Shown here piece by piece: positions 24,193-33,067 of a DNA stretch of 34,453 nt. The stretch spans positions 1-34,453 of the forward strand of contig NZ_LYPA01000074.1 in NCBI RefSeq assembly GCF_001675045.1. The letters are read 5' to 3'. Each line of letters starts with the position of its first letter. Within the stretch, counting starts at the first letter, position 1. Source of the DNA: Paenibacillus oryzae. GTDB taxonomy: Bacteria > Bacillota > Bacilli > Paenibacillales > Paenibacillaceae. The position numbers and the translations under genes are program-made. Below the pieces are notes generated by a model that was given only the letters and a program-made list of their open reading frames with translations, did not search any database and was not told the DNA's origin.

Positions 24193-24810
24193 TTAAACCA
24201 CCTTTCCCATCAAATATACGACTGTAAAGATGAACACCCAGACAACGTCGATAAAGTGCCAATACATACCCGCGACATAAACCTTCGGCGCGGTAACAAC
24301 GGTCAGGCCTTTTCTCTTCAGTTGGATGATCAGCAGCGTAATCCACAAAATGCCGAACAAGACGTGCGCTCCATGGAAGCCGACCAAGGTATAAAACGAT
24401 GAGCTGAACGCGCTGGTTGTAAAGCCATGACCTTCAAGCACATAATGATAAAACTCGTAAATTTCCAGGCCAAGGAAACCAAGGCCAAGAAGAACGGTAA
24501 TAATCAGCCAGTTAATCAAAGCTTTTGTTTCGTGTCTATGCATCGCCTGAATGGCGAACACGCTCGTCAAGCTGGATGTAAGCAAAATAGCGGTTGCGAT
24601 GGCCACCAATCCGAGATCAAATAAATGATCTGGCGTCGGGCCGTCCATCACAGAATCGCGAAGCGCCAGAAATGCTGCAAAAAGTGTGCCGAAAAGCACG
24701 GTTTCTCCACCAAGGAACAACCAGAAGCCAAGAACCTTATTACGGCCTTCAAGCGTGGCTTTTTCCGGCTCGTGAGGCAATTGCCCTTCTGTGTGTGTAT
24801 GAGCACTCAT
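24193..24810 (-). CDS. ctaE: Cytochrome caa3 oxidase subunit III
   Basis: Haem-copper oxidase subunit III, 205 aa, five predicted helices (the short form lacking helices 1-2). Motifs: NKVLGFWLFLGGETVLFGTLF, ALNW-like NWLIITVLLGLGFLGLEIYEF, FYTLVGFHGAHVLFG and MYWHFIDVVWVFIFTVVYL in outline. The start overlaps the ctaD stop codon (ATGA). Confidence 0.95.
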   Translation of the reverse strand: MSAHTHTEGQLPHEPEKATLEGRNKVLGFWLFLGGETVLFGTLFAAFLALRDSVMDGPTPDHLFDLGLVAIATAILLTSSLTSVFAIQAMHRHETKALINWLIITVLLGLGFLGLEIYEFYHYVLEGHGFTTSAFSSSFYTLVGFHGAHVLFGILWITLLIIQLKRKGLTVVTAPKVYVAGMYWHFIDVVWVFIFTVVYLMGKVV

Positions 24811-26708
24811 GCTTTTCCCCCCATATCCTTCAGAATTTCAGCCTCTTCAATATGGAAGCCGTGATCGTCGATTACGGAACGAAGCAGCATCGAAGTAAAG
24901 GTTATTAGCAAGCCAACAATCCCGATCATATGTCCCATTGTCAGAGGCGTGCCAAGGAAGTGTCCCCAATCAGGTGCGTACATAAAGCCAAAACCGGCAA
25001 TAAACAGGCCCAATCCCATACAAAACGGCAGGATTGACGGCGATGGCATATGAATGGGACCAATTGGCTCCGCAGGAGTCATGCCGCTGCGGCCTTCCAT
25101 TTTTTCCTTCCAGTAAGCATCGTAGCCACGAACAAGAGGCGTTTGTGCAAAGTTGTATTCAGGAGCCGGCGAAGGAATTGTCCATTCCAGGGTACGTCCG
25201 TCTTCCCAAGGATCGAATGCGGCGGTTTTTGGTTTTGCAAACGAAGCAGCGACATTAATCAGGAACATAATGGTTCCGATGCCCATCATAATCGCTCCCA
25301 CCGTACTGATCATGTTCATTTCGTTAAAGCCGAGTCCATCCAAGTACTGCCAAATTCGGCGAGGCATCCCCATCAAACCAAGGAAATGCTGGACGAAAAA
25401 CGTTAAATGGAAGCCTATAAAAAACATCCAGAACGTCAATTTACCCAACGTTTCATTCAATACGCGCCCGAACATTTTTGGCCACCAGTAATGCAAGCCC
25501 GCAAAAATGCCAAGCACCAGTCCTCCTACAATTACGTAGTGGAAATGCGCAACAACAAAATAGGAGTCGTGATACTGGAAGTCGGCTGGCGCAGCAGCAA
25601 GCATAACGCCTGTAACGCCGCCCATAACGAAGGTCGGAATAAAGCCGACCGCGTATAGATTGGCTGCCGTAAATTTAATGGAGCCGCCCCACATCGTAAA
25701 CAGCCAGTTGAAGATTTTGATGCCGGTTGGTACGGCAATCAGCATCGTTGCAATCGAAAACAACGCGTTGGCGATGGGACCTAGCCCGGTTGTGAACATG
25801 TGATGCGCCCAAACCATGAAGCCCAGGAAGCCGATCAAAATTGTTGCAAACACCATAGAACTGTATCCAAACAATCGTTTTCGGGAGAAGGTGCTGATGA
25901 CTTCCGAAATAATGCCAAAGGCAGGCAAAATCAAAATATATACCTCAGGGTGTCCAAAAATCCAGAAAATATGCTCCCAGAGTACTGCATTGCCTCCTGC
26001 GGAGGGATCAAAGAAGTTAGCTCCAAACAAGCGGTCGAACATAAGCGCCGCAAGACCAACGGTCAATGCAGGGAATGCAAACAGAATCAGCGCCGATGTT
26101 ATAAAAGCCGCCCATGTAAACATCGGCATCCGCATAAAGGTCATGCCTGGCGCCCGCATATTAATAATCGTAACCAGAAAATTAATGCCGCCAATCAAGG
26201 TTCCGATCCCTGCAATTTGCAGGCCCAATACATAATAATCGACGCCGTGATTGCCGCTATAGGTTGTTCCGGCCAGCGGCGCATACGAGGTCCAGCCCGC
26301 ATCGGGCACGCTGCCTACAATCCAGCTGACATTCAGCAGCAATCCGCCAAACAGGAACGTCCAAAAGCCAAGCGAGTTCACAAAAGGAAACGCAACATCG
26401 CGCGCTCCGATCTGAAGCGGTATAACCGCATTCATCAAGGCGAACAGCAGCGGCATAGCCGCAAGGAAAATCATGGTAGTGCCATGCATCGTAATAAGCT
26501 CGTTATACGTATTTGCGCTTACAAAATCATTCTGAGGCTGCCAAAGCTGTACCCGGATCAGAATAGCCTCCAGGCCCCCGACCAGGAAGAAAAAACCTCC
26601 TGCTATCAAATACAAAATCCCGATCTTTTTGTGGTCAACGGTTGTCAGCCAGTCCATAATCCCACTGTAACGCTTGACTGCATGACCATGTGCGTGAGCA
26701 TGTGCCAA
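24807..26708 (-). CDS. ctaD: Cytochrome caa3 oxidase subunit I
   Basis: Catalytic subunit with haem a, haem a3 and CuB; reduces O2 to water while pumping protons. Residues seen (numbered from 26708): low-spin haem ligand His75, CuB ligands His253 and the His302-His303 pair, the His-Tyr cross-link Tyr257 in GHPEVY (A1-type oxidase), and haem ligands in the HFHYV block (388-390). A charged C-terminal extension follows helix 12, with two further helices. The start is TTG at 26708, giving MAHAHAHGHAVKRYS, because AAGGGGG lies 8 bases upstream; the in-frame TTG at 26726 has no ribosome site. 633 aa. Confidence 0.96.
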   Translation of the reverse strand: MAHAHAHGHAVKRYSGIMDWLTTVDHKKIGILYLIAGGFFFLVGGLEAILIRVQLWQPQNDFVSANTYNELITMHGTTMIFLAAMPLLFALMNAVIPLQIGARDVAFPFVNSLGFWTFLFGGLLLNVSWIVGSVPDAGWTSYAPLAGTTYSGNHGVDYYVLGLQIAGIGTLIGGINFLVTIINMRAPGMTFMRMPMFTWAAFITSALILFAFPALTVGLAALMFDRLFGANFFDPSAGGNAVLWEHIFWIFGHPEVYILILPAFGIISEVISTFSRKRLFGYSSMVFATILIGFLGFMVWAHHMFTTGLGPIANALFSIATMLIAVPTGIKIFNWLFTMWGGSIKFTAANLYAVGFIPTFVMGGVTGVMLAAAPADFQYHDSYFVVAHFHYVIVGGLVLGIFAGLHYWWPKMFGRVLNETLGKLTFWMFFIGFHLTFFVQHFLGLMGMPRRIWQYLDGLGFNEMNMISTVGAIMMGIGTIMFLINVAASFAKPKTAAFDPWEDGRTLEWTIPSPAPEYNFAQTPLVRGYDAYWKEKMEGRSGMTPAEPIGPIHMPSPSILPFCMGLGLFIAGFGFMYAPDWGHFLGTPLTMGHMIGIVGLLITFTSMLLRSVIDDHGFHIEEAEILKDMGGKA

Positions 26709-26737
26709 AGCAGGAACCCCCTTCAATCACTGATGAT

Positions 26738-27793
26738 TTATTCAAAATCTAACGTTAACTCCGACAAATACTTGGCGATGCCCTGAATTTCTTCTTCCGT
26801 CAAATCGTATTGATTTGACATTTCATTTCCGGGCTTGATCGCTTCCGGATTTTTAATCCATTTGTAGAGATTGTTGTAAATCGTATCTTCGTGCTTGTAT
26901 TTAATATCATCAGCTTCAACGTTAACCAAAATGCCTGCTACGCTTTCCCTGCTGCCAATACCAGTCAGGTTAGGAAAAGCAGGGCCGCCCATGTCGCCAA
27001 CGGCATGACATGCCAGACATTTCTTCTCGAATGCGTCGGCAATCGCTGGATCGCTTGGCAGAGCTACAGGAGCCTGCATCGCTGCTGTCCAGCGTTCGAA
27101 GGAGGCGGAATCAACGGATTTCACCTTGAAGTCCATCAGACCGTGGGAAGGACCGCATAGCTCGGCGCATTTGCCTAAGTAAACGCCTTCTTTTGGAGCT
27201 GAGAAATACATTCTATTTACGTTACCAGCAGGATTTGTATCTATTTTGCCTGCCAGTGCAGGAATCCAGAAGGAGTGAATGACATCAGCCGATTTGGCTT
27301 CAATAGCGACTACGCGATTGTTGGGGATGACAAGCTCCTGGGAGGTCTTGATGCCGAGCTCCGGATACTCGAATTCCCACCAATATTGATGAGAGGTCAC
27401 GATAACTTTAACCGCTTCCGGGTCATTGCTGTAATCTTTGGACAGATTGAAAACGGATTGCACAGTAGGCACGCCCAAAATAATTAGCAAAATAACGGGA
27501 ATGACAGTCCAGATAATTTCCAGCTTATGGCTGCCTTCCACTTGCTTGGGAATGCTGTTGTCTCCCTTGCGTCTGCGGAAACGAATTATGACATAAACGC
27601 AGATTGCGAACACGACAATAACAACGAATGCCATAATGGTAATCGCCAGTTTCATCAGTCCGAACTGTTCCTCTGCTACTGGCCCTTGCGGATTCAGCGC
27701 CGACAGATCCTCTCTGCCGCAAGCCGACAGCAGTAACGCCAGCATAGCCATAAGCGGCGCAAGCCGTTTTACAAATTGCCACCGTTTCATCAT
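26738..27793 (-). CDS. ctaC: Cytochrome caa3 oxidase subunit II with fused cytochrome c
   Basis: Electron-entry subunit. Lipoprotein signal LLSAC (Cys25), two helices (about 46-70 and 92-114), then the CuA cupredoxin domain with ligands His173, Cys209, Glu211, Cys213, His217 and Met220. A C-terminal cytochrome c domain has CLACH (259-263), and the likely axial Met lies in GNEMSNQY. The fusion defines caa3-type oxidase. 351 aa. First gene of ctaC-D-E-F-G-M; a GGGGTTG site precedes the ATGATG start. ctaA and ctaB (haem synthesis) are not in the window. Confidence 0.97.
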   Translation of the reverse strand: MMKRWQFVKRLAPLMAMLALLLSACGREDLSALNPQGPVAEEQFGLMKLAITIMAFVVIVVFAICVYVIIRFRRRKGDNSIPKQVEGSHKLEIIWTVIPVILLIILGVPTVQSVFNLSKDYSNDPEAVKVIVTSHQYWWEFEYPELGIKTSQELVIPNNRVVAIEAKSADVIHSFWIPALAGKIDTNPAGNVNRMYFSAPKEGVYLGKCAELCGPSHGLMDFKVKSVDSASFERWTAAMQAPVALPSDPAIADAFEKKCLACHAVGDMGGPAFPNLTGIGSRESVAGILVNVEADDIKYKHEDTIYNNLYKWIKNPEAIKPGNEMSNQYDLTEEEIQGIAKYLSELTLDFE

Positions 27794-27823
27794 TAATCAA
27801 CCCCATTTTTGACTTTTTCGCAA

Positions 27824-27852
27824 AGACCGAATTTTCCCGTGGCAAGCGGTCT
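27824..27852 (-). other. Hairpin in the ctaC leader
   Basis: AGACCG (27824-27829) and CGGTCT (27847-27852) form a 6-bp stem with a 17-base loop, about 30 bp upstream of the ctaC start in a ~107-nt leader. Weak; could be incidental. Confidence 0.3.
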
Positions 27853-27907
27853 GTTACGTAATCTGTTGATGATATTTCACAATGCTGTAACATAAATCAC
27901 TTAATTA

Positions 27908-27936
27908 AATATAAAGTTGTGTCTTGTTTTTGTCAA
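27908..27936 (-). promoter_or_regulatory. Promoter of the cta operon
   Basis: Minus-strand TTGACA (27931-27936), 17 bases, TATATT (27908-27913): near-consensus sigma-A promoter. Predicted start about 27901. No clear operator was recognised, though ResD or catabolite control is possible by analogy with other Bacillales. Confidence 0.8.
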
Positions 27937-28097
27937 CGCTCCACAGAGAGTTCACAAATTGTTCTCAAAGCTGTCAAAAACGTTGCTGCAACAGCAATTT
28001 GACATTGCTTTATTCCTAATTTTCCCCTTGCAATCAAAATTACTCTATATTTCATTAAAGCCCGAAGCAATGGCTAATTATGTACGGGTTTGGAAAC

Positions 28098-28126
28098 GTA
28101 TATTTAGGGCCTCCGAACCCACACTA
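28098..28126 (+). promoter_or_regulatory. Possible forespore-type promoter of the YhcN-like gene
   Basis: GTATA (28098-28102), 17 bases, CACACTA (28120-28126) loosely resembles sigma-G/F promoters (gnATr ... CAtnnTA), and the gene family is usually forespore-expressed. The rest of the 27937-28097 spacer shows no other feature I can support. Confidence 0.25.
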
Positions 28127-28161
28127 AGTGCAATACCATGTTGAAATGGAGGCAATCCGCG

Positions 28162-28896
28162 ATGAGGAAAAAAGCAGTATTGCTGCTGCTCCTGGCCTTG
28201 TTTGCCGTTTTTCAGGCAGGCTGCAGCTATAAGCAGGAATTTCAAAGGAGCGATTCCGATTACGGCAGCAGAAAAAACGGAGATCCCAAAAACAGCGGAG
28301 TCCAGTCGTATGGCAAAGCGTCAAGCAATCCCAATCAGCATCAAAACGTTTTTTTTGAATACAGCTCGGCGCTTTCCAAGAAGGTTACAGCATTAAACGG
28401 TGTAGCGGCTGCAAACGTCATGCTGACGGACAAAAATGCGTATGTGGCGATTATGCTGGATTGGACGGCGGTGGGCACAAAGAGTACCGGCGGAATTAAG
28501 GAGCAGAACAACACCGGAACCAATGAAGGTGTCTACAACATCGATAGCGGTACCCCTTACGGCAATGGCCGCGTTGCCGCTTCACCCTACAATTCCTTCT
28601 TTACCGTCAGTGATCATAATCAATTATCCCATGAGCTCAAACAGACCATTGCCGATTTGATCCGAGCCGACCTTCCTATGGTCCAGGAGGTTCACATTTC
28701 CGCCAATATGGAGTTTGTGAACTATTTCAACGAATTTGCCAAGGAAGCTTGGGGCGGGCGTTCGCTTGCGCCATGGACTGACAGCTTTAACACGGTTGTT
28801 CAGTATTATTTTGACGGGGGAAGCGTTATGCCCAAGCCCATTACGCAGCCAGGGCGAGTATCGCCCCAGGATTGGCAAATGGTCAAACCGCATTGA
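28162..28896 (+). CDS. YhcN/YlaJ-type sporulation lipoprotein
   Basis: Predicted lipoprotein: basic N terminus, hydrophobic stretch and lipobox FQAGC (Cys21). A Ser/Asn/Lys-rich segment (to about 75) follows, then a YhcN/YlaJ-like domain with VTALNGVAAANVMLTDKNAYVAIMLD and, later, LKQTIADLIRADLPMVQEVHISANMEFV. Relatives are spore membrane or germination-associated lipoproteins. The ATG at 28162 is preferred to 28138 because GGAGG lies 9 bases upstream. 244 aa. Divergent from the cta operon and alone in its transcript. Confidence 0.82.
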   Translation: MRKKAVLLLLLALFAVFQAGCSYKQEFQRSDSDYGSRKNGDPKNSGVQSYGKASSNPNQHQNVFFEYSSALSKKVTALNGVAAANVMLTDKNAYVAIMLDWTAVGTKSTGGIKEQNNTGTNEGVYNIDSGTPYGNGRVAASPYNSFFTVSDHNQLSHELKQTIADLIRADLPMVQEVHISANMEFVNYFNEFAKEAWGGRSLAPWTDSFNTVVQYYFDGGSVMPKPITQPGRVSPQDWQMVKPH

Positions 28897-29002
28897 GAAA
28901 ATCTCTTCCTATATATATGTGAATGCAAATCAGCTAACCAATTAACATGCGTCTTGAACTTCCGCAAGCAGCAGATATTACCCTATTTATGCAACCTGCA
29001 GG

Positions 29003-29034
29003 CGCTCAAAGGCATCCAACATTGCCTTTGAGCG
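29003..29034. terminator. Hairpin between convergent YhcN-like and DUF421 genes
   Basis: A perfect 12-bp stem, CGCTCAAAGGCA with TGCCTTTGAGCG, loop of 8. No T-tract on either side, so termination is likely but not typical. Confidence 0.55.
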
Positions 29035-29052
29035 AGCATCAATGACCACGCC

Positions 29053-29859
29053 TTATCTGGAGTGCTCCTCTTGGGCCAGCTTTCCTTCCAGCAGCTGCAG
29101 TTCTACTCTCAGCCGTCCGATGCTTTGCCGGATTGCTTCATTGCCGGATGCACTTGCCGGTTTGCTCTGAGGAAGCGTTCTGCCGTCCATCGTATGGAAA
29201 GTCATCTGATTATTTCCGTCGATTTGCGCTAAAAATACCTCCTCAACCTTCAAAGACTGCCGTTTTAACTCAGCATTCAAAAAATCTTCATTTTGGCCGG
29301 ACTGTTGAAGCTCATCCTTTACCAGCTTTCCGTCCATGATAACGGAATAAGTCTGCTTTTCCTCGCCTGGGTCCCATCCCAGCATATCGGGTGTTATGGG
29401 CTGGTATTGCTTCTTCAGCAATACATCCAGTTCTCCGCTTGGCTCCAAGACGGCAAATTCAACATCGGCCACGCGAAAAACCTCCTTTTTGCGCAGCTGC
29501 TCCATGAGCTCAGCAACGGTTACTCTTTCTTTCGCAAGCTTGCTTTTGTCAAGCTTCCCGTTTTTGATTAGCACGGTGCTTTTGCCATCGATGTAATCGT
29601 TGACCCCTTTGCTCTTTAGCGTCCAATATTCAATGCCTACCGACACGCTTACCCAAACGCAAAGCGATATGATTCCCAAATACCATAAATTATCAATGTC
29701 AAGCGATATGTAGGCAGCGATGTTACCGATTGAAATCCCCGTTATGTATTCAAACAAGGACAACTCTGAAATTTGCCTTTTGCCTAAAAGCTTGGTCAAA
29801 AAAAACAATATGACAATAGCGGCTACGGTTCTTATAATGACCTCTAACCATTCTTGCAT
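29053..29859 (-). CDS. DUF421 (YetF/YrbG-type) membrane protein
   Basis: 268 aa. Three N-terminal helices (about 7-25, 35-55, 58-78) include FFLTKLLGKRQISELSLFEYITGISIGNIAAY, typical of DUF421. A cytoplasmic domain of alpha/beta type follows: GKSTVLIKNGKLDKSKL, VAELMEQLRKKEVFRVADVEFAVLEPSGELDVL and, later, YSVIMDGKLVKDEL. The C-terminal ~60 residues are charged and helical. Relatives in Bacillus occur in several copies, some spore-linked; the molecular function is unknown. GGGAGGGG lies 7 bases upstream of the ATG. Single-gene unit. Confidence 0.88.
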   Translation of the reverse strand: MQEWLEVIIRTVAAIVILFFLTKLLGKRQISELSLFEYITGISIGNIAAYISLDIDNLWYLGIISLCVWVSVSVGIEYWTLKSKGVNDYIDGKSTVLIKNGKLDKSKLAKERVTVAELMEQLRKKEVFRVADVEFAVLEPSGELDVLLKKQYQPITPDMLGWDPGEEKQTYSVIMDGKLVKDELQQSGQNEDFLNAELKRQSLKVEEVFLAQIDGNNQMTFHTMDGRTLPQSKPASASGNEAIRQSIGRLRVELQLLEGKLAQEEHSR

Positions 29860-30319
29860 GTCTGTTCCCCTCCCACTTAAAATGGTTGTTCAAGAAGCCC
29901 GCTTCCTATTATAAAGAAGCCAGAGCTTTTTGAGCTTCAATTTATATGGTGTCCAAAAGGAGAAAAGTCATACAAATGGTTAGATGATTCATGGAATCGC
30001 TAAAATTAACAGTTGCTTTTTGAAACATAATGAGTTATGATAATAAGAATGATATATTTAACCCCTATGAAATCCTCAGTAAGATTCAATTTACCCTCTG
30101 ATTTTGATTTCTAACTGACCCATTGAGCTTTGATTTTGTTAAGGAAATTCTGATTCACGCTGGCGCGGTCATTGGAGCCGCAAGGACGGAAGAGAGGTAG
30201 GGCTTTCGTTGTTTTGGGATGAGAAGACATTGGTGATTAGGGCGTATCTTTTCTTTAAACGTTGAGACACACCCGGGCATTTGGATTAAACCCGCTACAG
30301 GTTAAATATATATAAATTA
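29860..30319. other. 460-bp gene-free region
   Basis: AT-rich, without an ORF that has both a ribosome site and family-like sequence. On the plus strand around 30140-30265 short open stretches in shifted frames look like possible decayed coding sequence, but I cannot name a parent gene. A TATAAT at 29908-29913 (minus strand) may belong to the DUF421 promoter; no matching -35 was found. Confidence 0.4.
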
Positions 30320-30368
30320 AGGGCAGCCATCCGGCAACTCAACACTAGTTGCTGGAATGGGCTGCCCT
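30320..30368 (-). terminator. Terminator of csoR-copZ
   Basis: A long two-part stem: AGGGCAGCC (30320-30328) with GGCTGCCCT (30360-30368), and inner CCGGCAACT with AGTTGCTGG. On the minus strand it is followed by an AT-rich tail (TAATTTATATATATTT) rather than a pure T-run. About 25 bp beyond the copZ stop. Confidence 0.75.
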
Positions 30369-30392
30369 GTCCAATTTTCAGGAAAAAATCAA

Positions 30393-30593
30393 TTAAAGGA
30401 TGTCGTAGCCTTGTTCTTCTATGGCTTCTCTTATTTGCTCTAGGGACACCTTGGCTGAATCATAGGACACCTCTACTTGACCGCTGGCAAGATCAACCTT
30501 TCCGCTGGCGCCAGCCTCCTCAACTGCTTTTTGTACGGAGCTTACGCAATGGCCGCAGCTCATGCCGGAAACCTTCAATACAACGTTTTCCAT
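30393..30593 (-). CDS. copZ: Copper chaperone CopZ
   Basis: HMA-domain copper(I) chaperone, 66 aa, with the metal-binding GMSCGHC motif (Cys13, Cys16) and the ferredoxin-like pattern through EEQGYDI. Carries Cu(I) to a CopA ATPase, whose gene is not in this window. The ATG at 30593 is preferred to 30599 because GGAAGG then lies 7 bases upstream. Directly downstream of csoR and under its control. Confidence 0.93.
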   Translation of the reverse strand: MENVVLKVSGMSCGHCVSSVQKAVEEAGASGKVDLASGQVEVSYDSAKVSLEQIREAIEEQGYDIL

Positions 30594-30612
30594 GTTCATT
30601 CCTTCCTTCCTC

Positions 30613-30951
30613 TTATTTCATTAATTTATTGACGGTGACAAGCAATTCCTGAATAACCTCTTCTTCGCCCGCTTGAATACGTTCAACCACACAGCTTTTC
30701 AAATGGCCCTCCAGCAGCAGCTTGGCTACACTGCCCAAAGCAGATTGTGCGGCTGCAATTTGCGTCAACACGTCATCGCAATACGTATCCTTTTCAATCA
30801 TCGCTTTGACGCCGCGAATTTGGCCCTCAATCCGGTTTAGCCGGGAAGACAGATTTTGCTTCAGCTTCTCGGAATGATGACTTTTGCGAGGCTCATCTCC
30901 GCTATGACTATGGCAGTGCTGTTCCTCCAGGCCTTCATGTGCAGAATTCAT
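30613..30951 (-). CDS. csoR: Copper-sensing repressor CsoR
   Basis: All-helical DUF156 repressor that leaves DNA when Cu(I) binds. The Cu ligands fit the C-H-C signature: Cys58 (YCDDVL), His83 and Cys87 (GHLKSC). RLNRIEGQIRGVKAMIEKD is the DNA-contacting first helix. The His-rich N-terminal tail (QHCHSHSGDE ... SHHSEK) is an extra that could bind metal. The start at 30951 has GGAGGT 6 bases upstream; the longer ORF start at 30987 lies upstream of the predicted transcript start and is rejected. 112 aa. Confidence 0.94.
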   Translation of the reverse strand: MNSAHEGLEEQHCHSHSGDEPRKSHHSEKLKQNLSSRLNRIEGQIRGVKAMIEKDTYCDDVLTQIAAAQSALGSVAKLLLEGHLKSCVVERIQAGEEEVIQELLVTVNKLMK

Positions 30952-30985
30952 CATGCTACCTCCACTGGCTTCATTTGATGTCATC

Positions 30986-31015
30986 ATTCTATCATACCCC
31001 TATAGGGTATGTAAA
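30986..31015 (-). promoter_or_regulatory. csoR-copZ promoter with CsoR operator in the spacer
   Basis: Minus-strand TTTACA (31010-31015), 18 bases, TAGAAT (30986-30991). The spacer is occupied by CATACCCCTATAGGGTATG (30993-31011), a textbook CsoR site of the TACCC/GGGTA type. Copper-inducible autoregulation follows directly. Confidence 0.93.
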
Positions 31016-31097
31016 GATGATCCGCCATTCTCTTCGATAAGCAACTTTTTAGCTATTGTAAATGCAATCCAACCTGTGTTTAGCTATATTTAATGGA

Positions 31098-31103
31098 TAT
31101 AAT
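31098..31103 (+). promoter_or_regulatory. Possible -10 of the phosphodiesterase operon
   Basis: Perfect TATAAT preceded by TGGA; no good -35 at 16-18 bases, so the call is tentative. It lies about 30 bp upstream of the start codon. Confidence 0.4.
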
Positions 31104-31133
31104 ACTTACTTATTCAGGAAAGGGATGAATGCT

Positions 31134-31871
31134 ATGACAACGATTAACTTTGCGCATCGGGGAGCCAGCGGTTATTGCCCGGAAAATACAATGAGCGCTT
31201 TTGTGAAAGCCGTAGAGCTCGGCGCTACCGGAATTGAAACCGATGTCCAGCGTACAAAGGACGGGGTGCTGGTTCTGATTCATGATGAATCGCTCCAGCG
31301 GACAACGGGCCTTACGGCGCTTGTCAAGGACATCACGTATGAGCAATTATCGGCCCTGGATGCCGGGAGCTGGTTTCACTCTGATTTTAGCGGGGAAACC
31401 ATTCCAACGCTGGAACAGCTGCTGTCCTTTGGCAGGGAGCATGGGCTTATTTTGAACCTGGAGCTAAAAAACGGGCTTGTTCAATACGAGGGGATGGAAG
31501 CGGAGGTTCTGAAGCTTGTTTCAGAATACGGTTTGAATGACAAGGTTGTTATTTCCAGCTTTAATCACTATTCTCTTGCTTTATGCAAAAAGCTGGCGCC
31601 GGATATCTCCACCGGTGTTTTATATATGGAAGGTCTTTACCGTCCATGGGACTATGCGCGCACTCTTGGCGCTGATGCATTACATGCTATTTTTTATGCT
31701 GTGCTGCCAGAATGGGTGGAGGAAGCCCGGGAAGCCGGTGTGGTTTATCATCCCTTTACTGTAAATGAACCCCGTGATCTGGAACGAATGCTGAAAGCCG
31801 GGGTTGCTGGAATTATCACGGATTATCCCGACCGGCTCCACACATTACTAAATAAGGGGATGGTGCGTTAA
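31134..31871 (+). CDS. Glycerophosphodiester phosphodiesterase
   Basis: GDPD-family TIM-barrel enzyme hydrolysing glycerophosphodiesters to an alcohol and sn-glycerol-3-phosphate. Catalytic and metal residues are present: HRG at residues 8-10, Glu35 and Asp37 in GIETDVQRTKDG, His50 in VLIHDESLQRTT, and NLELKNG. No signal peptide, so cytoplasmic. 245 aa, family length. The ATG at 31134 is chosen because AGGAAAGGG is 9 bases upstream; the ATG at 31125 touches it. Followed 2 bp later by an MFS gene. Product G3P could feed the GlpD pathway. Confidence 0.94.
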   Translation: MTTINFAHRGASGYCPENTMSAFVKAVELGATGIETDVQRTKDGVLVLIHDESLQRTTGLTALVKDITYEQLSALDAGSWFHSDFSGETIPTLEQLLSFGREHGLILNLELKNGLVQYEGMEAEVLKLVSEYGLNDKVVISSFNHYSLALCKKLAPDISTGVLYMEGLYRPWDYARTLGADALHAIFYAVLPEWVEEAREAGVVYHPFTVNEPRDLERMLKAGVAGIITDYPDRLHTLLNKGMVR

Positions 31872-31873
31872 CG

Positions 31874-33067
31874 ATGAGGGAGTTTTCGGCGAAAAAAATA
31901 TGGCTGCTGGGATTGGGCTTTTTCAGCATAAGCATCACGTGGGCGCTTTATAATGCTTTTGTCCCTTTTTTCCTGGAAAAGTATTTGTCCAGCGTATCGG
32001 CAATCGGCTTTATGATGACGATCGACAATTATTTTGCCATCTTTCTTCAGCCGATTATTGGCCGCTTAAGCGACCGGACCCGTTCCAAACGGGGAAAGCG
32101 TATGCCTTTTTTAATGATTGGCATGCCGCTGGCGGCTTTATTTGGAGCATTGATACCGTTTCATACGAGTTTTATTGTTCTGATCCTTTTTATGGTATTG
32201 ATGAATTTGGCAATGAGTCTGTACCGTTCACCCACCGTTGCGCTTATGCCTGACCTCACACCTGGCAACAAGCGGACTCAGGCTAACGGCATTATCAATC
32301 TGATGGGCGGAATAGGATCTATTCTTGCCTTTGCCGGAGGCTCCTACCTCTTCGAAAAGCATACATCTTTGCCTTTTCTGTCTTCTTCTCTGATTACAAT
32401 CGCTTGTCTTGGCGCGTTGCTTTATTTTATTTCGGAATCCAGAGATTCCGGCACCTTTACGCCGACGGAAAACGCGCCAAAGCTAGCTTCATTGCGCGGG
32501 GAGTGGAATTTATCCACTTTGCTGCTGCTAGGCGCCATCTTTTTCTGGTTTTTCTCGTATCAAGGCGTTGAGGCGTTATTTACCCTTTATGGCAAAAACC
32601 AGATCGGCTTGTCCGAAGGCCAAGCCTCCTTTTCACTTGCCTTTTTCTCTCTCGCATTCGTCCTTGCCGCGCTTCCCAGCGGTATGCTTGGCAGTCGTCT
32701 GGGCAAACGAAAAGTCATTATGGCAGGCGTTATTGGGCTTATCGCTATTTTTGGCCTTCTATCATTTGTTCAGGATTTATGGACTCTTCGGTTATTTCTG
32801 CTTGCCGGCGGCGTTTTCTGGGCTTTGATCAATATTAATTCCTATCCCTTTATCGTTGCTCTTGGCAAGGAGAGCAGCATCGGAACCCGAACAGGCATTT
32901 ATTACTTTGCCTCTTCCCTTGCCGCTATCTCCTCTCCCCCGCTTCTGGGAAAGCTGATTGACCTGTTGGGCTACGGCATTTTATTTTACGCCGCTGCCGG
33001 AGGTATGGCCATTGCCTTGCTTTTCCTTGTTTTCATCCGGGACCAAGGCCGTAATGAGGCAATCTAG
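31874..33067 (+). CDS. MFS transporter, SLC45/GPH-like
   Basis: Twelve-helix secondary transporter, 397 aa. The loop 2-3 signature GRLSDRTRSKRGKRMPF and the helix-4 region YRSPTVALMPDLTPGNKRTQANGI resemble sucrose/SLC45 and GPH-type carriers rather than phosphate-ester antiporters. Co-transcribed with the phosphodiesterase, so a sugar, glycoside or glycerophospho-compound substrate is conceivable, but not shown. Its TAG stop directly abuts the stop codon of the convergent YitT-family gene, with no terminator between. Confidence 0.88.
   Translation: MREFSAKKIWLLGLGFFSISITWALYNAFVPFFLEKYLSSVSAIGFMMTIDNYFAIFLQPIIGRLSDRTRSKRGKRMPFLMIGMPLAALFGALIPFHTSFIVLILFMVLMNLAMSLYRSPTVALMPDLTPGNKRTQANGIINLMGGIGSILAFAGGSYLFEKHTSLPFLSSSLITIACLGALLYFISESRDSGTFTPTENAPKLASLRGEWNLSTLLLLGAIFFWFFSYQGVEALFTLYGKNQIGLSEGQASFSLAFFSLAFVLAALPSGMLGSRLGKRKVIMAGVIGLIAIFGLLSFVQDLWTLRLFLLAGGVFWALININSYPFIVALGKESSIGTRTGIYYFASSLAAISSPPLLGKLIDLLGYGILFYAAAGGMAIALLFLVFIRDQGRNEAI

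Noticed and set aside
25800..26786. 328-codon plus-strand ORF
   Set aside because: Antisense to ctaD, no ribosome site, composition (Arg/His/Gln/Asn rich) typical of a shadow of a membrane protein gene.
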